Positions 47,501 to 59,547 are shown, counted from the stretch's first letter. The stretch is 64,000 nt of DNA from Blasia pusilla (GCA_050084515.1 CM114272.1:28768001-28832000); one strand, 5' to 3'. Program-made: numbers and translations. Notes: generated from the sequence alone by a model not told the origin.

Positions 47501-50500
47501 AGCAAGCTCAAGGCGAGGCCGAAGGACTGTGGAAGGGATGTCGAGCAGGAGGGGAAAGTCGAGGAAAGCTTGGAGGCTGTGGAAGTCGCAGACGGAAAGC
47601 GAAAGCCGCGCGAAAGCGGGAAGCGGTGGAAGATACTCGGTAAGCGTCAGCGGTTGTGAAGCGTCCGCGTTCCGCACTGCATGCTGATGGCCGTTCTCAA
47701 GGTAACCTTCAACTGCGTTGAAGCTTTCCTATCTGTTGCTGCCTGCCTCCTGCTGAGTCTTATTACACAGATTGACGAAGGAAGGCCCCGCAGCATCCGA
47801 ATCCGATCGGAGCTTGCCGTGTGCTGCTGCTTATCGATGATCATTCATGAGCCTCCCTTCACGAATTCGATCCCGAATTTCCTTCTCCCCCACTACGTCA
47901 GCCACATAGCTCGTTGGCTTGTCGTTTGCAGTCCACTTTCCTTGGAGCTTCCTTTCATTAGCGGTGTAGATTTGCTGCGCTGTGTGGCAGGAACAACCGG
48001 AGTCGGTAGCCCTCCCCTTCTCCTACTCGTGGGCGGGTGGATACCGTGTGGAATCCACCTGGAGTTGCAATAAAAAAATTCCTAGTTCGGAATCGCTGCG
48101 CTCGCCGACTACATTATCAATTGTGGGAATATCTATATATTTCTATATTTGAAACAGGAAGCCCGTAGGGCGGGGCATTGTCAGACAAAAAAAGGGCCCG
48201 AACTTTGTTTTGTCGGATAGAAAACCGGGATTCTAGCAGGATTCAAGGAATGTTAAGTACTAAAAGACTCGTATCCATGAGGCCTAGACTTCTCTTAGCC
48301 CAGAAGGTGTGCCATCTTACGCGGGCGCTCATGACTTTACGTCCACTAAAATGGGGATCTTCATCGGGCGCTCTCTAGATCTCCATCGCACCGAGTTGAC
48401 TGTAATGCAGTTGCTCGCGTGGAATTCAAAATTTTTTTTGGGTGTAGAGAGTTTCCCTGGTTTTGGGGATCCACTGTACGCCTCTCCTTCTGGAGTCCAG
48501 GGGTCCTTGCGGTCCAGGAAGGTGCTCCGCTAGATCCGAGGTGTACTGTAATTCTTGTAGTTTATGAGCGAATGAGCTCAGGGAGCCTTGTGAATCTGTT
48601 ACCAGCTAGGTGGAGGGAGAGAAGTGCACTGGAAGATACGTTGATGGATCACGAGAGGAGAAGCTCATGCAGCTCACAAAGCGAAAAGTACTGGTGCATA
48701 AACAGAAACAGTTGGGAAGAGGCCGATCCTTACACATACAAGGCAGTCCGTGAGTCTGATAAAATGGAAGCTACACGTAGCGGATGCATTTGGTGGCATG
48801 GGAATTTTCGAGCAGAACCCTATACATTCAACTTGAGAATCCTTGTGAAGTGACGTGCAGATCCATTCTAAAAGATCAATTCCGTCTAAATGCTGCACCC
48901 CACCCCCGGTGTGCTACGCCAATTCCCCATTCGCGTGGGCTCGCTGCAAAGCAACCTTAAATGCCTTAGAAAGAAAGCACGTTCCAAGAGAAAACGAAGG
49001 TGTGCATCTTGTGCTCCAACGTACTTCCCTGCCCGTTCTATGCTTTCACTGGTGTATATTCAAGGTTTCGAAGTGCCTGTAGCTCCTAGATTCCAGTGGC
49101 TTCCCTGAGTTTTGGCTGAAATCCCTACTGGTGGAACAGTTTACTAGGGAGAAAAGTTGTCATGTTGGAGAAAACCCGGAGATACCGAACAGGGCTTGGT
49201 CGAGATTTTTGAGAGAATTCTTATGAATGTGGCCGGATTATACTCCGTCCTCCTTCCACAGATCTGTGGGATCGAATGTGTGTGTGAGGAGCCACAATGT
49301 CAGTCGCCGCTGGGACGATAAAGTGACAGCTCCTGAGAGCGTTGAAAACCTGTATCGGACAACAGCAGTGAATTCATACGCCACACGGAATCGAAGCTTA
49401 TTCTGGTGGAGGTATAAACTGACCGGTGGTTTCTCCACAGTGGCTGGTAGGTAGTATCTGAGTGAATGTCAGCGCCCTGCTCGAAACTGATTCGCCATAG
49501 GAATTCACTCATTTGACCTCCTGTAAGTATGAGCGAGGATAGAAGCTCATACGCGCACCATAGAGGAGCACCACTTACAGAGAGCGAGAGAGACATGAAA
49601 TTCTCAGGCTTGAGAATTTGATCCATCTCTCCTCAGAATCCACTTTGCAGCTCCATTCACGATTCTGCGTCCCAATCAAGGTATCTTTCCTCAGTCTCTT
49701 TCGATTGTACGTAGGTCCTGAGGCAAATCATGTGCGAGCAAGAATAGCTTATTATAATTTTTTTAGTTTACCGATTCCAGAGGAAGAGTTCACGAGCTAT
49801 TGGCACTTGAAACTTCTACTCTCTGTGGTGTAAATTGCGGGACGTCATGATTCTTTGGTGCAAACGACTCGCTTGCGTTCGGAAAGCAATGTTTTAGAAT
49901 TGTGTCTGGGGAAATGGTAGCGCGTTTGTTCGTGTATATTTTGGGGAGTGATGAATTCTAGAACGAGCTCGTAAGAGAAGCCCATATAGATGGAGTGCCG
50001 CAGAGGAGAACATCAGATTCTGGTCTGTCTGAGTGCAATTTCGTATTCCAGCTGGCGTGATTCAGTGATTTGAATTGCGATGGGAATAGCTGTAAACCGT
50101 AGACAGCCTCGCTTGAGACCTACTGTTGTCGTCGGATACGTAATTTTTTTGTGATTTTGATGCCCTCGCGTAACAGTAACATCGTGAAGTTTGTTAGCTT
50201 CGAACCTGAAATTCAGGGCCCCATGAATTCATGTGGTGCCGGTGCTACTCTTGTTGGAGACTTTCGCTCTACTGGACTTCATGTATCACTTCAATTTGAG
50301 TTCGCCCTTGAGCATCATGTACTCCCTCGTCAAGAGCCGTGTCAGCTTATTGAGTGCTTCGTGTCAGCGCTACTGTAGGGATTCATAAGTTTTTGAGAGC
50401 AAATTGATTTCCCTATTTCCACTTAGGTACGAGCGGGCCTCGGCAGTACGAATTTGAAGAGTGCAATCCTAGGAAGCTTCCCAGAATGTGGTCAGTGATT

Positions 50501-50998
50501 TGAGTATGTGCAGGAAGAGCGGTGACATTGAATGCAATAGAACGGGTGGGTAGGTGAGTGCCGCTCATGCTCAATTTTAAGATTTTGGAACTTTGAAACG
50601 ATGCTTGCTCCCATTGTAAGGTACTCACTCCACTGGTTTGCAGCGTCAGCGAGTCGGCACACGCAGTCATTCGAGAAATCTTTGTGTTGTAACTCCGGGA
50701 ATGTGAATTGTGCCGGTCTCCAGCTGCTATTGCTGCTAGTCGTCTTGAATCGACTCTAGGCTATTCACCCGCCTCCCAAGCTTTACCAAAGAAATTCGGT
50801 ATAACCAGGTTGAGAATCTGCTGTTCTGACGAAACATTCTTCAAGGTAGTGGAAGTATTAATTACCATGTTTCTTTTCTGTCCAATTCAGTGAATGAGGA
50901 AGCTATCTAGTATGAGGAGCTTGGTTGGGTTCTTCTAGACTGCTATACAAGAAGCTTAAGTTCGAAGCTGTGGAAGTAGAAGCTCGACTCTCGAAACA
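44513..50998. other. Spacer upstream of MOT1; no gene recognised
   Basis: 44513-46800 is AT-rich and empty. 46800-50998 has a more genic composition with open frames of 60-144 codons (for example 47681-48073 and 48419-48853), but none shows a domain I know and several overlap on opposite strands. It may contain the MOT1 promoter and 5' UTR; no specific site can be supported. Confidence 0.45.
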
Positions 50999-52447
50999 AT
51001 GGAGAGGCGAGATGATGGGAGATTTGATTCGTTCGAGGCTCCTGAGGGACGTGCGAGCACCAAAATGGACCCAAGGCTAGCTGTGAAGGATTTCGGATCG
51101 CGGCTCAAGGGTAACGTGGGAGCCTCAAGCTTATGGCAAGAGATCAGTGGATCGCTCGGCGACCTGGGCACCTTCTTGCCAATCCTGCTCGCTCTGGCGT
51201 ACGTGAATGGGGTAGACATTGGGACAACCCTGATCTTCACAGGAATTTACAACATTCTCACGGGGCTCCTCTTTGGGGTTCCCATGCCCGTGCAGCCTAT
51301 GAAGGCCATAGCGTCAGCGGCACTGTCACCGGATCAGATCCTCACAGTGCCCCAAATCATGGCCGCAGGATTAAGCACAGGAGCGGTGCTCACATTTCTG
51401 GGAATCACTGAGCTCATGACCCTCGTCCAGGTCCTGGTGCCTCTGTCAGCGGTGCGCGGAATTCAGCTCTCTCAAGGTCTTTCGTTCGCTACTATTGCAG
51501 TGAAGTACATCATGAAGAACCAGAACTTCAAAAAGAAAAAAATCTGTCAACAATCGACCATGGGATGGCCCACATGGTCGCTGGCTGGCACTTGGTGCTT
51601 GCTGCTTCATCATCTTGATGACCGGTCCAGGGGGAGGAAGACAGTGCGGATCATGCGGGCCATCCGAGGAGAGAGTGGAAGCCGAATCGGATCAAGAACA
51701 GTCCCGCAAGCCCAAGCTTAAGGGTATTGCAAAATGGGAGCGCCTTATTCCCTCAGCACTCATTGTGTTCGTGACAGGTGTGGTGATCGCCATAGCCAGG
51801 CACCCCAGTGTGGTTCACTCTCTGAAGCTTGGGCCGCATCACATGTCGGTGGTGAAGATCTCCAGGCACGACTGGAGGGTGGATCGCTGCTCAACTCGGT
51901 CATCGCGACCTGTAAACTGTCCAACGACTTGTTTCCCGAAAGGATCGTCTCACCACTGACAGTATCCACCAGCGTTGGACTGATGAATCTCGTGGGCTGC
52001 TGGTTCGGTGCTATGCCAGTGTGGCACGGTGCAGGAGGCCTCGCAGGGCAGTTCAAATTCGGGGCCAGGAGTGGATTGGCGCCCGTTCTACTGGGAACGG
52101 TCAAACTCATCCTCGGGCTGCTGTTGGGGAGCTCGTTGCTCCGCCTGCTGGCGTACTTCCCCATCGGATTGCTGGGCACCCTGCTGCTCTTCTCCGGTGT
52201 CGAGCTGGCTATGGCGTGCCGCGACCAGAACACAAACGAAGACGCTTTCGTGATGCTCATAGTCACCGCCGTCGCTCTGTACAAGAACGCTTCGATAGGT
52301 TTCGCCAGCGGCATGGGAGCGTGGCTGCTCCTGCGCCTTCGTGAGGCGCCTAGCGAGTACCGCAACTGGATCCAATGGTTCAAGAATCAGGAGTACCCCC
52401 CTTGGCTTCTATGCTTACTGAGACCGCTGGGGCGCCTTTGCTGTTGA
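50999..52447 (+). pseudogene. MOT1: Molybdate transporter MOT1, broken by two frame lesions
   Basis: MOT1 proteins are plant membrane transporters related to the sulfate transporter (SLC26/SulP) fold that import molybdate for the molybdenum cofactor. Frame 1 (50999-51535) has the family blocks GSLGDLGTFLPILLALAYVN, GTTLIFTGIYN, GVPMPVQPMKAIAS and RGIQLSQGLSFATIAVKYI. Homology then moves to the +1 frame: SVNNRPWDGPHGRWLAL follows a run of seven A (51536-51542), as if one A were added. This frame continues through SALIVFVTGVVIAIARHPSV and KISRHDWRV to about 51880. It returns to the first frame at LLNSVIATCKLSNDLF, skipping about 11 codons that in relatives include a PQIPL motif. The rest (GLMNLVGCWFGAMPVWHGAG to the stop at 52447) is intact. 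As it stands it would end at 51721 after 240 residues. A pseudogene or assembly errors are both possible. Confidence 0.85.
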
Positions 52448-53019
52448 AATCCGGCGACGATCCTCTCTCTATCTAGACGCGGTTTTGGCAGCAAGGCACT
52501 GACATGACATGAAACTTGTCATGACATGTGCACCGTTTTCCCACAGGTTCTTGGGTGAGCACTGACGAGATCTTAAATGTCAGCCACACACAGTTCAAGA
52601 TTGCTCAACATGTTGAGAAGACGAGACTCGTAGTGTGAAGTTAGATTGAACTGCTCGCTCAGACTAGTTTGACCCTCAGACTAGTAGTGACAGTGAAGTT
52701 AAACTGAACTTTGCGCTCACTTAGACGAGAGCTTGACCCAATGTGCACTTGGTTTCGGTAAAGGGAGGCGCGAGTACTAAGGACCGGGCTTTGCAATATG
52801 AAGCGGTAGTGAATAACTCGTTCACTTGTTGCGAGAGGGAACTAGTGCGATGTAATAATTTAAGAGCTGGTAGTGTACATACTTCATAGATTGCAGGTGT
52901 GCGTATAATGTGGGAATGTGATTGTGTCTCTAATAAAAGTGTTCATCATGACAACAAATACCCTTCCATTACTAGGGAGATATGTTTGTTCCACCTCTTC
53001 TACCAAGTATTGAGTGATG
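52448..53019. other. MOT1 3' flank, nothing recognised
   Basis: No coding sequence. A pair of similar phrases (GTGAAGTTA...TGAACT with TCAGACTAGT) near 52636-52705 suggests a small local duplication. Confidence 0.4.
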
Positions 53020-53215
53020 ATTTACTAATTGAAGGGGACCACAACACAAGGACCAGGAGGGTGGGGTCAGGGTGGAGGACAGGTTATGCCGGCATAACCT
53101 GCAACCGGGGTTGGTTTGGCCGGTTATGGCCATCACAAACTCGACTTTTTGAGTCCCCTTGTTTTGTATCCCGGATAGGTTTTCCATCACCCACTTTTTA
53201 TTGAGGCCTCTTATT
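53020..53215 (+). repeat. 3' tail of the LINE-like family, with perfect palindrome
   Basis: The part 53102-53215 resembles 44400-44512: GGCCGG...GGCC, then TTGTATCCCGGATAGGTTTT and CCATC, then a T-rich end. The palindrome CAGGTTATGCC with its complement (53080-53101, no spacer) lies just upstream. Confidence 0.4.
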
Positions 53216-53523
53216 GTCGCCAACGCTGACCTACGTCCTTGTCACGTAGGAGGGACGTGAGGTGGGAAAGCCCTGGCCTCGTAACCCCCTCGTCCCTCCC
53301 GAGTGGTGGGGCATGACCTGGTCACCTTGTGGAAGGATGGCATGGGTATGGGTGGCAAGGTAGGGCATAGGGATGGGGGCCGTAGGTCAACTTGGTCGAG
53401 GTAAAAGGATGTATTGGCCGGGGTGCAAGAAGTGGGGGAACACAGGTGCGAGACGCGCGTCATCTTAGGATAGATCGACGAGTTTATAGTAGGGTGTCTT
53501 CAAAGATACTGGAGGACAACCTT
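53216..53523. other. GC-rich spacer
   Basis: A minus-strand open frame of 73 codons (53463-53242) is proline-rich and without a known domain; it is probably not a gene. Confidence 0.4.
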
Positions 53524-54036
53524 GTCATATCTGAGTAGCCGATAGGCCGAGATCTATCGTGGATAGGGCGTAGGAGCCAGCAGACTATCTTGAGTGTAAC
53601 TTTGTCCCATAGTGTCGGATGAGGTTGAGGATAGGTCCATTGTGTCAGGAACGTCGTTTCTGACGACTTTCATGTTGAGGTCTTTTACAGCCGGGTGACT
53701 TGTTGACCAGGTCACCTACCCCTGGTAACCTGTGCACACAAGTTACCAAGGGAAGGGCTATTTTTAGGAGAAGAGCCTTTTGGCTCTTCCCAACCTATAT
53801 AAGAGAGGAAGATGGCTTTCTTAAGCCATCTTTCTCATGTTGGGCCGTTGGAGCACCTCCCTTGTATGTGTGTGAGCTAGGACTAGGGTGCTAGCGTCCG
53901 GATTCCTTGATAGCAAAGGGTGGACGAGGCTCGATATGCCGATGTAGATTGAGGAGTGGAGTTTTAGGCCGGGTGTGCCGTTTTTACTACTCTTTATTTT
54001 CACATGAGAAAGATGTCAGGGGGCTCGTGGGAATTT
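53524..54036 (-). repeat. LTR-like repeat 'R', copy 2 (uninterrupted, 513 bp)
   Basis: Reverse complement matches 27939-28136 joined to 29412-29728. It keeps the TATATAAG box, the stem-loop series and the TGACA terminus (53524). It proves the empty site of the S insertion in copy 1. Confidence 0.8.
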
Positions 54037-54170
54037 CCCCCCTTTTCCCACTTCCCTCCCCTTCCCCGACGTGGGAGGCCGATAGGTGGGCCCCCGAGCA
54101 GATTAAGGCCCCGATAGGTCGAAAGAAGGGCGGCCCCCCGCATTTAGGGCCGCGGGCCCTAAATGCAGCA
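54037..54170. other. GC-rich junction DNA with a perfect hairpin next to truncated E3
   Basis: Includes two CCGATAGGT phrases and the hairpin GCATTTAGGGCC (54140-54151), loop GCG, complement 54155-54166. E3 homology begins five to seven bases later. Confidence 0.7.
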
Positions 54171-54244
54171 ATGGGACATCCAAGAGGGTTTGGAATGGGG
54201 GTGAGCGCGACCACGTAGGGTCTATTGCCCCAGCAGCGAAACGA

Positions 54245-55942
54245 GTGGAAATCAACGCGAAGCCAAGAGGGCCGCCGTTCACGAAGTCAACGAATGCCAA
54301 AGTGATTTGCTACAAGTGTGGCAAACCCGGCCATATGGCTAAGGAATGTGTTAGGCCCAAGGTTAGTAAACCAAGTATGATTGCGTTTTCCGCTAAGCAC
54401 TTATCGGAGGGAGATCTAGATACATCTCTCGAAGTCACCAAGAGAACGCCCAATTTGGTTTACCTAGGATCTAGGATTGCTAATCGCGATGTGATGTTGC
54501 TCATTGATACAGGTGCTTCGCACTCATTCTTGAGTCCGAGAATCGTGAAAACGTTGGGATTGCCAACCACCAAGGCGGAGGAACCCATTAGGGTAGGATT
54601 CGCGGGAGGCAAGTCCCACCAAACTTCAGATCTGGTTTTAGGGCTAGTTGTGGGATGCGGAGTATTTGAGTTGAAGGAGAATTTCACAGTTTGCGACATG
54701 GACGGTATCGACGGAGTCTTGGGGAACACATTCTTGGATGCGAATGAGGTGGAACTAAGGCGAAGACCTTTGAGGTTGAGCATCTTGGTTAAGGGCAAAC
54801 GGACGGACGTCAGATTGGTTCACGAGGTTCCTAGGAAGACGGAGTTGGTGAACCTCATCACGAGGACGAGTTTGGCCGAGTTAGAGGAAGGATTCCTTTG
54901 CTTGATGAGACAAGTAGAGGATGATGCAAGCGTAAGATGCAGAGATCAGAACTCAGCTTCAAAGGGAATCCCTGAAACACTCAAGAGAGTTGTGAAAGAA
55001 TTTGGAGATGTGTTGACTAAGGAGCTTCCGACTGAGTTGCCACCACATAGGGCGGTTGATCATAAGATTGAGGCGATACCCGGATCTCAACCACCTTCAA
55101 AAGCACCATATAGGTTGAATCAAGAGGAACTTGCTGAGTTCAAGAAACAGTTGGGTGAACTCCTAGAGAGGGGTTACATCCGAACAAGCAATTCACCTTA
55201 TGGGGTGCCCGTCCTCTTTGTAAAGAAGAAGGATGGGAAGTTGAGACTCTGTGTTGATTATCGAGCGCTGAATAAAGTGACGATAAGGAACAACTATCCT
55301 CTACCAAGGATGGATGACCTCTTTGATCGATTTTTGGGTGCCAGGTATTTGAGCCGAATTGACTTGAAACCAGGATATTATCAGATTCGGATTGCCAAAG
55401 CGGATGTGGAGAAGATTGCGTGTAGAACGAGATACGGTTCATTCGAGTTTGTGGTGATGCCTTTCGGTCTTTGTAATGCGCCTCCAAAGTTCACCACTTT
55501 GATGAACTCCATCTTTCATAAGGATACGGATGAGTTTGTGATCATCTATATTGATGACATACTCATCTATTCGAAAACACTAGAGGAGCACGCTCAACAT
55601 TTGAAGACGGTGTTTGAGAAACTTAGGGCGAACAAGCTGTACGCGAATGCGGATAAGAGTGAGTTCGGTTTGACGAAGATCAAGTTCTTGGGGCATGTGG
55701 TTAGTGCAGATGGAGTGAGTCCAGACATGGAGAAGGTAAGCGCAATTGTCGAATGGGAACCGCCTTCCACGGCGAAGGGGATGAGGAGGTTCATCGGAGC
55801 AGTCCAGTTCTACCGGACATACGTGAAGAACTTTTCGGCGATAGTGAAACCTCTCACGGATTGGACCGCAAAGTTTTCCAACACTACATGGACGGAGGAA
55901 GTGGATAAATCGTTCAATCGAGTCAAAGAGATCCTCTCATAG
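54245..55942 (+). pseudogene. E3 zinc knuckle, protease and reverse transcriptase
   Basis: 565 open codons. CYKCGKPGHMAKEC lies near residues 22-35; protease LLIDTGASHSFLS near 85-97; RT fingers from about 275 ([20 protein letters not shown]); palm with VPVLFVKKKDGKLRLCVDYR, RIDLKPGYYQIRI and YIDDILIYS near residue 435; thumb with FLGHVVSADGVSPD. All catalytic residues of PR and RT are present. The frame ends at TAG 55940-55942, exactly where E2 also has TAG, just before the RNase H block EPVLKLPEFDQPFE. Confidence 0.9.
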
Positions 55943-56346
55943 GAACCAGTTCTGAAACTTCCGGAGTTTGACCAACCGTTCGAGATGCACACGGATGCTA
56001 GTGATTTTGCGATTGCAGGAATGTTGGTGCAAAAAAGGAGACCTGTAGCATATGAGAGGAAGAATCTTAGCGACACCAAAAGGAGATGGCCCACTCATGA
56101 GAAAGAGTTGTTCGCGGTGGTTCACTGCTTGAGGAAGTGGCGTCACTATCTGGGACTTCACAAGACTCGAGTATTCACCGATAACATATCGCTCAAGTAT
56201 TTTGAGACCCAGGATCGCGTAACACCAAAGCAACTTCGATGGCATGATACCTTGGCGTTGATGAATGTGGAGGTAATCCACAAGCCGGGGAAAGACAATG
56301 TCATTCCAGATGCGTTAAGTAGTAGGGATGAGATATACCACCGATG
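55943..56346 (+). pseudogene. E3 RNase H
   Basis: In the same frame as RT beyond the TAG. The acidic residues are in HTDASDFAIAGML, HEKELFAVVHCL and VFTDNISLKYFE. It ends HKPGKDNVIPDALS, then a TGA caused by a one-base deletion relative to E2, overlapping the next frame by ATGA. Confidence 0.88.
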
Positions 56347-57839
56347 ACACAAGTGTTGAGAGCAATGTTTCCTAATGAAACAGACCTGGAAAGAAGGATT
56401 CGGGAAGGATACATGAAGGATGCGCAAGCGAGGGAGTACCTTGGGAAGTTAAAGCGGGGCGAGAAGGTGGCCAATCTAAGTTTGAGACACGGCTTGCTAA
56501 GGTTTAAGCAGAGCAGGATCTATGTAGGCCAAGGCAAGCTACGGACCAAAGTGTTTGTGGAATGTCATGATGGACCTTTGGCAAGACACAAAGGGGAGAA
56601 ATCCACTCTTGCTGTTTTGGCCAAAAGGTTCTTCTGGCCCAACATGAAGGAAGATGTTGCTCAATATGTGAAAACCTGCGTGACGTATCAGGCAAACCGC
56701 GTTTCTTATGCGAAGAAACAAGGCTTACTTCATCCTTTGCCACTCCCGGAGGGACCCTTGCAAAGCATTAGCATGGATTTCATTACGAGTCTTCCGGAAT
56801 CTGAGAGATACAACGCTATACTTGTGATAGTTGATCGGTTTAGCAAGTTGGGGAGGTTTGTGCCAACGAGAGAGTCTGCGACGGCCTACACGACTTCCCG
56901 ACTGTTCCTGGATGGTTGGTGGCGAGCTCACGGATTGCCTAGGAGCATTGTGTCCGATCGAGATCCAAAGTTTACTAGTGCCTTTTGGAAACATCTATTC
57001 AGGAGGTTCCGGATGAAACTCAGCTTTAGTACGGCCTTCCAACGGATGGGCAAACGAAAAAAGTTAACTCGGTCGTAAACCAATACTTACGGAATTACGT
57101 GAGTGCAGACCAAAAATATTGGGCCAAGTGGTTAAGTATGGCTGAGTATTGTTACAACTCGACTAGGCATTCTGCAACCGGAGAATCTCCGTTTCTTCTA
57201 GCGTATCAAAGAGAACCAGAAGGGCCTCTTGACTTAGCTCTTTCGAGGGGCGCTACATCGACACACACTCGTCAAGCAATGGCAGAATGTTTGTTAGTGG
57301 AAATGCAACAACGACAAGAGCGAGCGAGGAAAAGTCTCGCCAAGGCTCAACTAAAGTACGTGATGCATGCTAACAAAATTCGGCGCCAAGTGAGTTTCCA
57401 AGTTGGGGAACAAGTGTGGTTGAGTGTAAAGAATCTTACTCTTCCGAAGGAATTTTCCGCGAAATTGACAGCCAAGTATGCTGGACCGTATGTGATCAAG
57501 GCAAAGCCGTTTGAGGATGTGTACACATTGGAGCTGCCAAACAAGTTCAAGATTCACCCGACTTTCCATGTGTCATCATTGAAGAAGTGTCTTCAAGACA
57601 ATGTGCGTCCGGAGGGAAGGATGATGTTGAGACCACAACCGGTCATCAGAAATGAGGAATCAGAGTTCGAGGTTGAGACCATTCTGCGTTCGAGACGTAG
57701 AGCCACCAAGTACGAGTACTTGGTCAAGTGGAAAGGCTACCATGTGAAAGAGGCGACTTGGATTGCGGAGGCGGATCTTGGACACGCGCAAGAAGCATTG
57801 CGTGACTTTAGATGGATGCAAGAAAGGCACGTGCGTTAG
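56344..57839 (+). pseudogene. E3 integrase with C-terminal chromodomain
   Basis: The zinc-finger region has both His (HDGPLARHKG) but the second Cys of the CxxC is Tyr (CVTYQANR), as in E2. The core has Asp in ISMDFITSLPE and IVSDRDPKF. An eight-base deletion near 57040 removes part of the PQTDGQTE block, so the catalytic Glu falls out of frame. The frame resumes at about 57099 and runs to 57839 through FQVGEQVWLSVKNLTLPKEF to a complete chromodomain (YEYLVKWKGYHVKEATWIAE). In chromoviruses this domain targets integration to marked chromatin. Confidence 0.9.
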
Positions 57840-58519
57840 TACATGGTGAAGCAATGGATATAACTTGTGACCAGAAAGCATGGGCTGATAACCCAATGTA
57901 ACTAGAAATGTTTAGTTGTTGCAATAAAGAAGACATGGATTTGGAGATTCGATGCTTGTATTGTAATTTTGAGTTTGGTTGTGCATGGCAATGAGTAGTT
58001 CTTCATATGCTTAGGATGTAAGTCAAGGAGATCAAACAATGAGTATTTGAGGTGAGAGCTTGTATTCAGATAAGGCATCTAGATCAAGACCAAGTGTTGA
58101 AGTACTAGCATTTGGGCTCGCCCTAACATTGGCGGGACAGATTAGTCTGTCTTAGGGTTTGTGGTGATCTCATTCATGTTGCATGAGTGAACTTAGTGAC
58201 GCGCCTAAGTGGAATACGAGTGACCCAAAAGTAGTATGAGTTGGCTAGGTAGAGAGGCGGTTGTTTACAAATACTGAGTGAAGTGTTAGGTTGCAGACTT
58301 AGTTAGCTTATTTTGATAGTTTAGATTAGTTCTGCAGAATTAGTCTAGGCTCATCGGAAAGAAAAAGCTAATAATTCTAAGTGCTGCAAGCAGCAACCTA
58401 AGACTTAAGCGAATAGAGGAATTGCGGGTTAGCTACCAAAACGCGATTCAGTGTTCAGGGGTCGGCTTCCCAGAACTTAACATTAATAAGGTTTGCGTTG
58501 ATGATGAAATCAACCTTCC
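57840..58519 (+). other. E3 3' untranslated region
   Basis: Non-coding, parallel to 35722-36401 of E2 with small differences. Confidence 0.8.
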
Positions 58520-58532
58520 AAGGTGGGGTGAG
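58520..58532 (+). promoter_or_regulatory. Polypurine tract of E3
   Basis: AAGGTGGGGTGAG directly before the LTR start TGTCACC. Confidence 0.7.
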
Positions 58533-59547
58533 TGTCACCACCCTCATAACCAAACAACACCAAATAGGCGCCAAGCGAAACATCAGAACTCAAGTGAACT
58601 CACGCTGCGAGGTTTGCGCTTTGGAGAGGCGTTCAGAAAAGTCTCTTGGAAAAGTTTAAGAGACGAAACGCGGAACAGAGTTGTGCGTTTCATGCATTAG
58701 TGGTCACAACCAGGAAACCTAGACCAAATGCGAGCCAAGACTTGAGATGAGTTGAGTCTTGGCAGGTTAGTTGCCAAAGAGGTGAGAACCAGTTTGGAAC
58801 ACGACTAGCGTTTGGGAGAACCTGACTCTGTTTAAGACCATAACGTTGAGTTCCAAGATGGGTTCAGGACAAATAAGGGCGCGTTGGAAAGCTGATCTTG
58901 AGATGCTTCCAACGCACGAAAGATCTCATAAGTACAAGCTGAGATATTGTCCCAAAACGATTGAGAGAGCAATCGGGTTGAGGGCCAATTGGAGAGGCCT
59001 GGGTGTCTTTCCCTAAATGTAGGGGGCCCCTGGAGATCCCTAGAAGTACTAGTAAGATAGAAGTCTCTCCGAGATTTCTCGGAACAAGAATCCCCACTTT
59101 GGGCGCCAAACGGCGTTTCAGAGGCACGGGATGGAACGAGAGTTTGGCTTTGGAACTCGAAACCCAAACCTGATCCAAGGGAGTGGACTTTGTACGCCAC
59201 ACTTGGATTCCAACCGAGATTCGCCGTGCGAGTCTTGGTGAGGAACTCATTGGATGTCCATCGGACAGCTTGGAACCGCTTAGGTAAACGCCCGTTCAGG
59301 TTCTGAACCGACGGAAAGTCATCCCAAGTCTTTCGAGATTTTCCCGTGTTGTAAACCGCGAAACTAGGAAGGTTGAGCTTGATGAGAGTCCGAGACAAGA
59401 ACTTGGAAGGTAATCCCGCTGATTGATCCAAGACCCGACTAACCAAAGTGCGTGTTTGGATGCAGATCAGCGTTGAGAGCGTGACCTAATGAATGCACGC
59501 TTCCGCAACAAACAAGATTAACGTTGAAGGAGAGTAGGCGCACGACA
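58533..59547 (+). repeat. 3' LTR of E3 (1015 bp)
   Basis: TGTCAC...ACGACA, colinear with the E2 5' LTR along its whole length. Confidence 0.9.

Larger units (their letters stand above)
54171..59547 (+). mobile_element. Chromodomain Ty3/gypsy element E3, 5' truncated, 3' LTR complete
   Basis: Aligned to E2 from GGGACATCCAAGAGGG (E2 32087) to the LTR end. The 5' LTR, primer site and most of gag are missing; the polypurine tract and a full 3' LTR (58533-59547) are present. Its coding frames are better kept than those of E2: 565 codons are uninterrupted from the zinc knuckle to the end of RT. It is still defective (TAG before RNase H, one-base deletion before integrase, eight-base deletion in integrase). 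Confidence 0.92.

Noticed and set aside
47422-48853. Group of 60-144-codon open frames upstream of MOT1
   Set aside because: No recognisable domain, overlapping open frames on both strands, no consistent splice sites; not supportable as genes.
51700-51900. Introns as the explanation of the MOT1 frame changes
   Set aside because: Homology continues without a gap across the first change, and no GT...AG pair brackets the second; indels explain both better.
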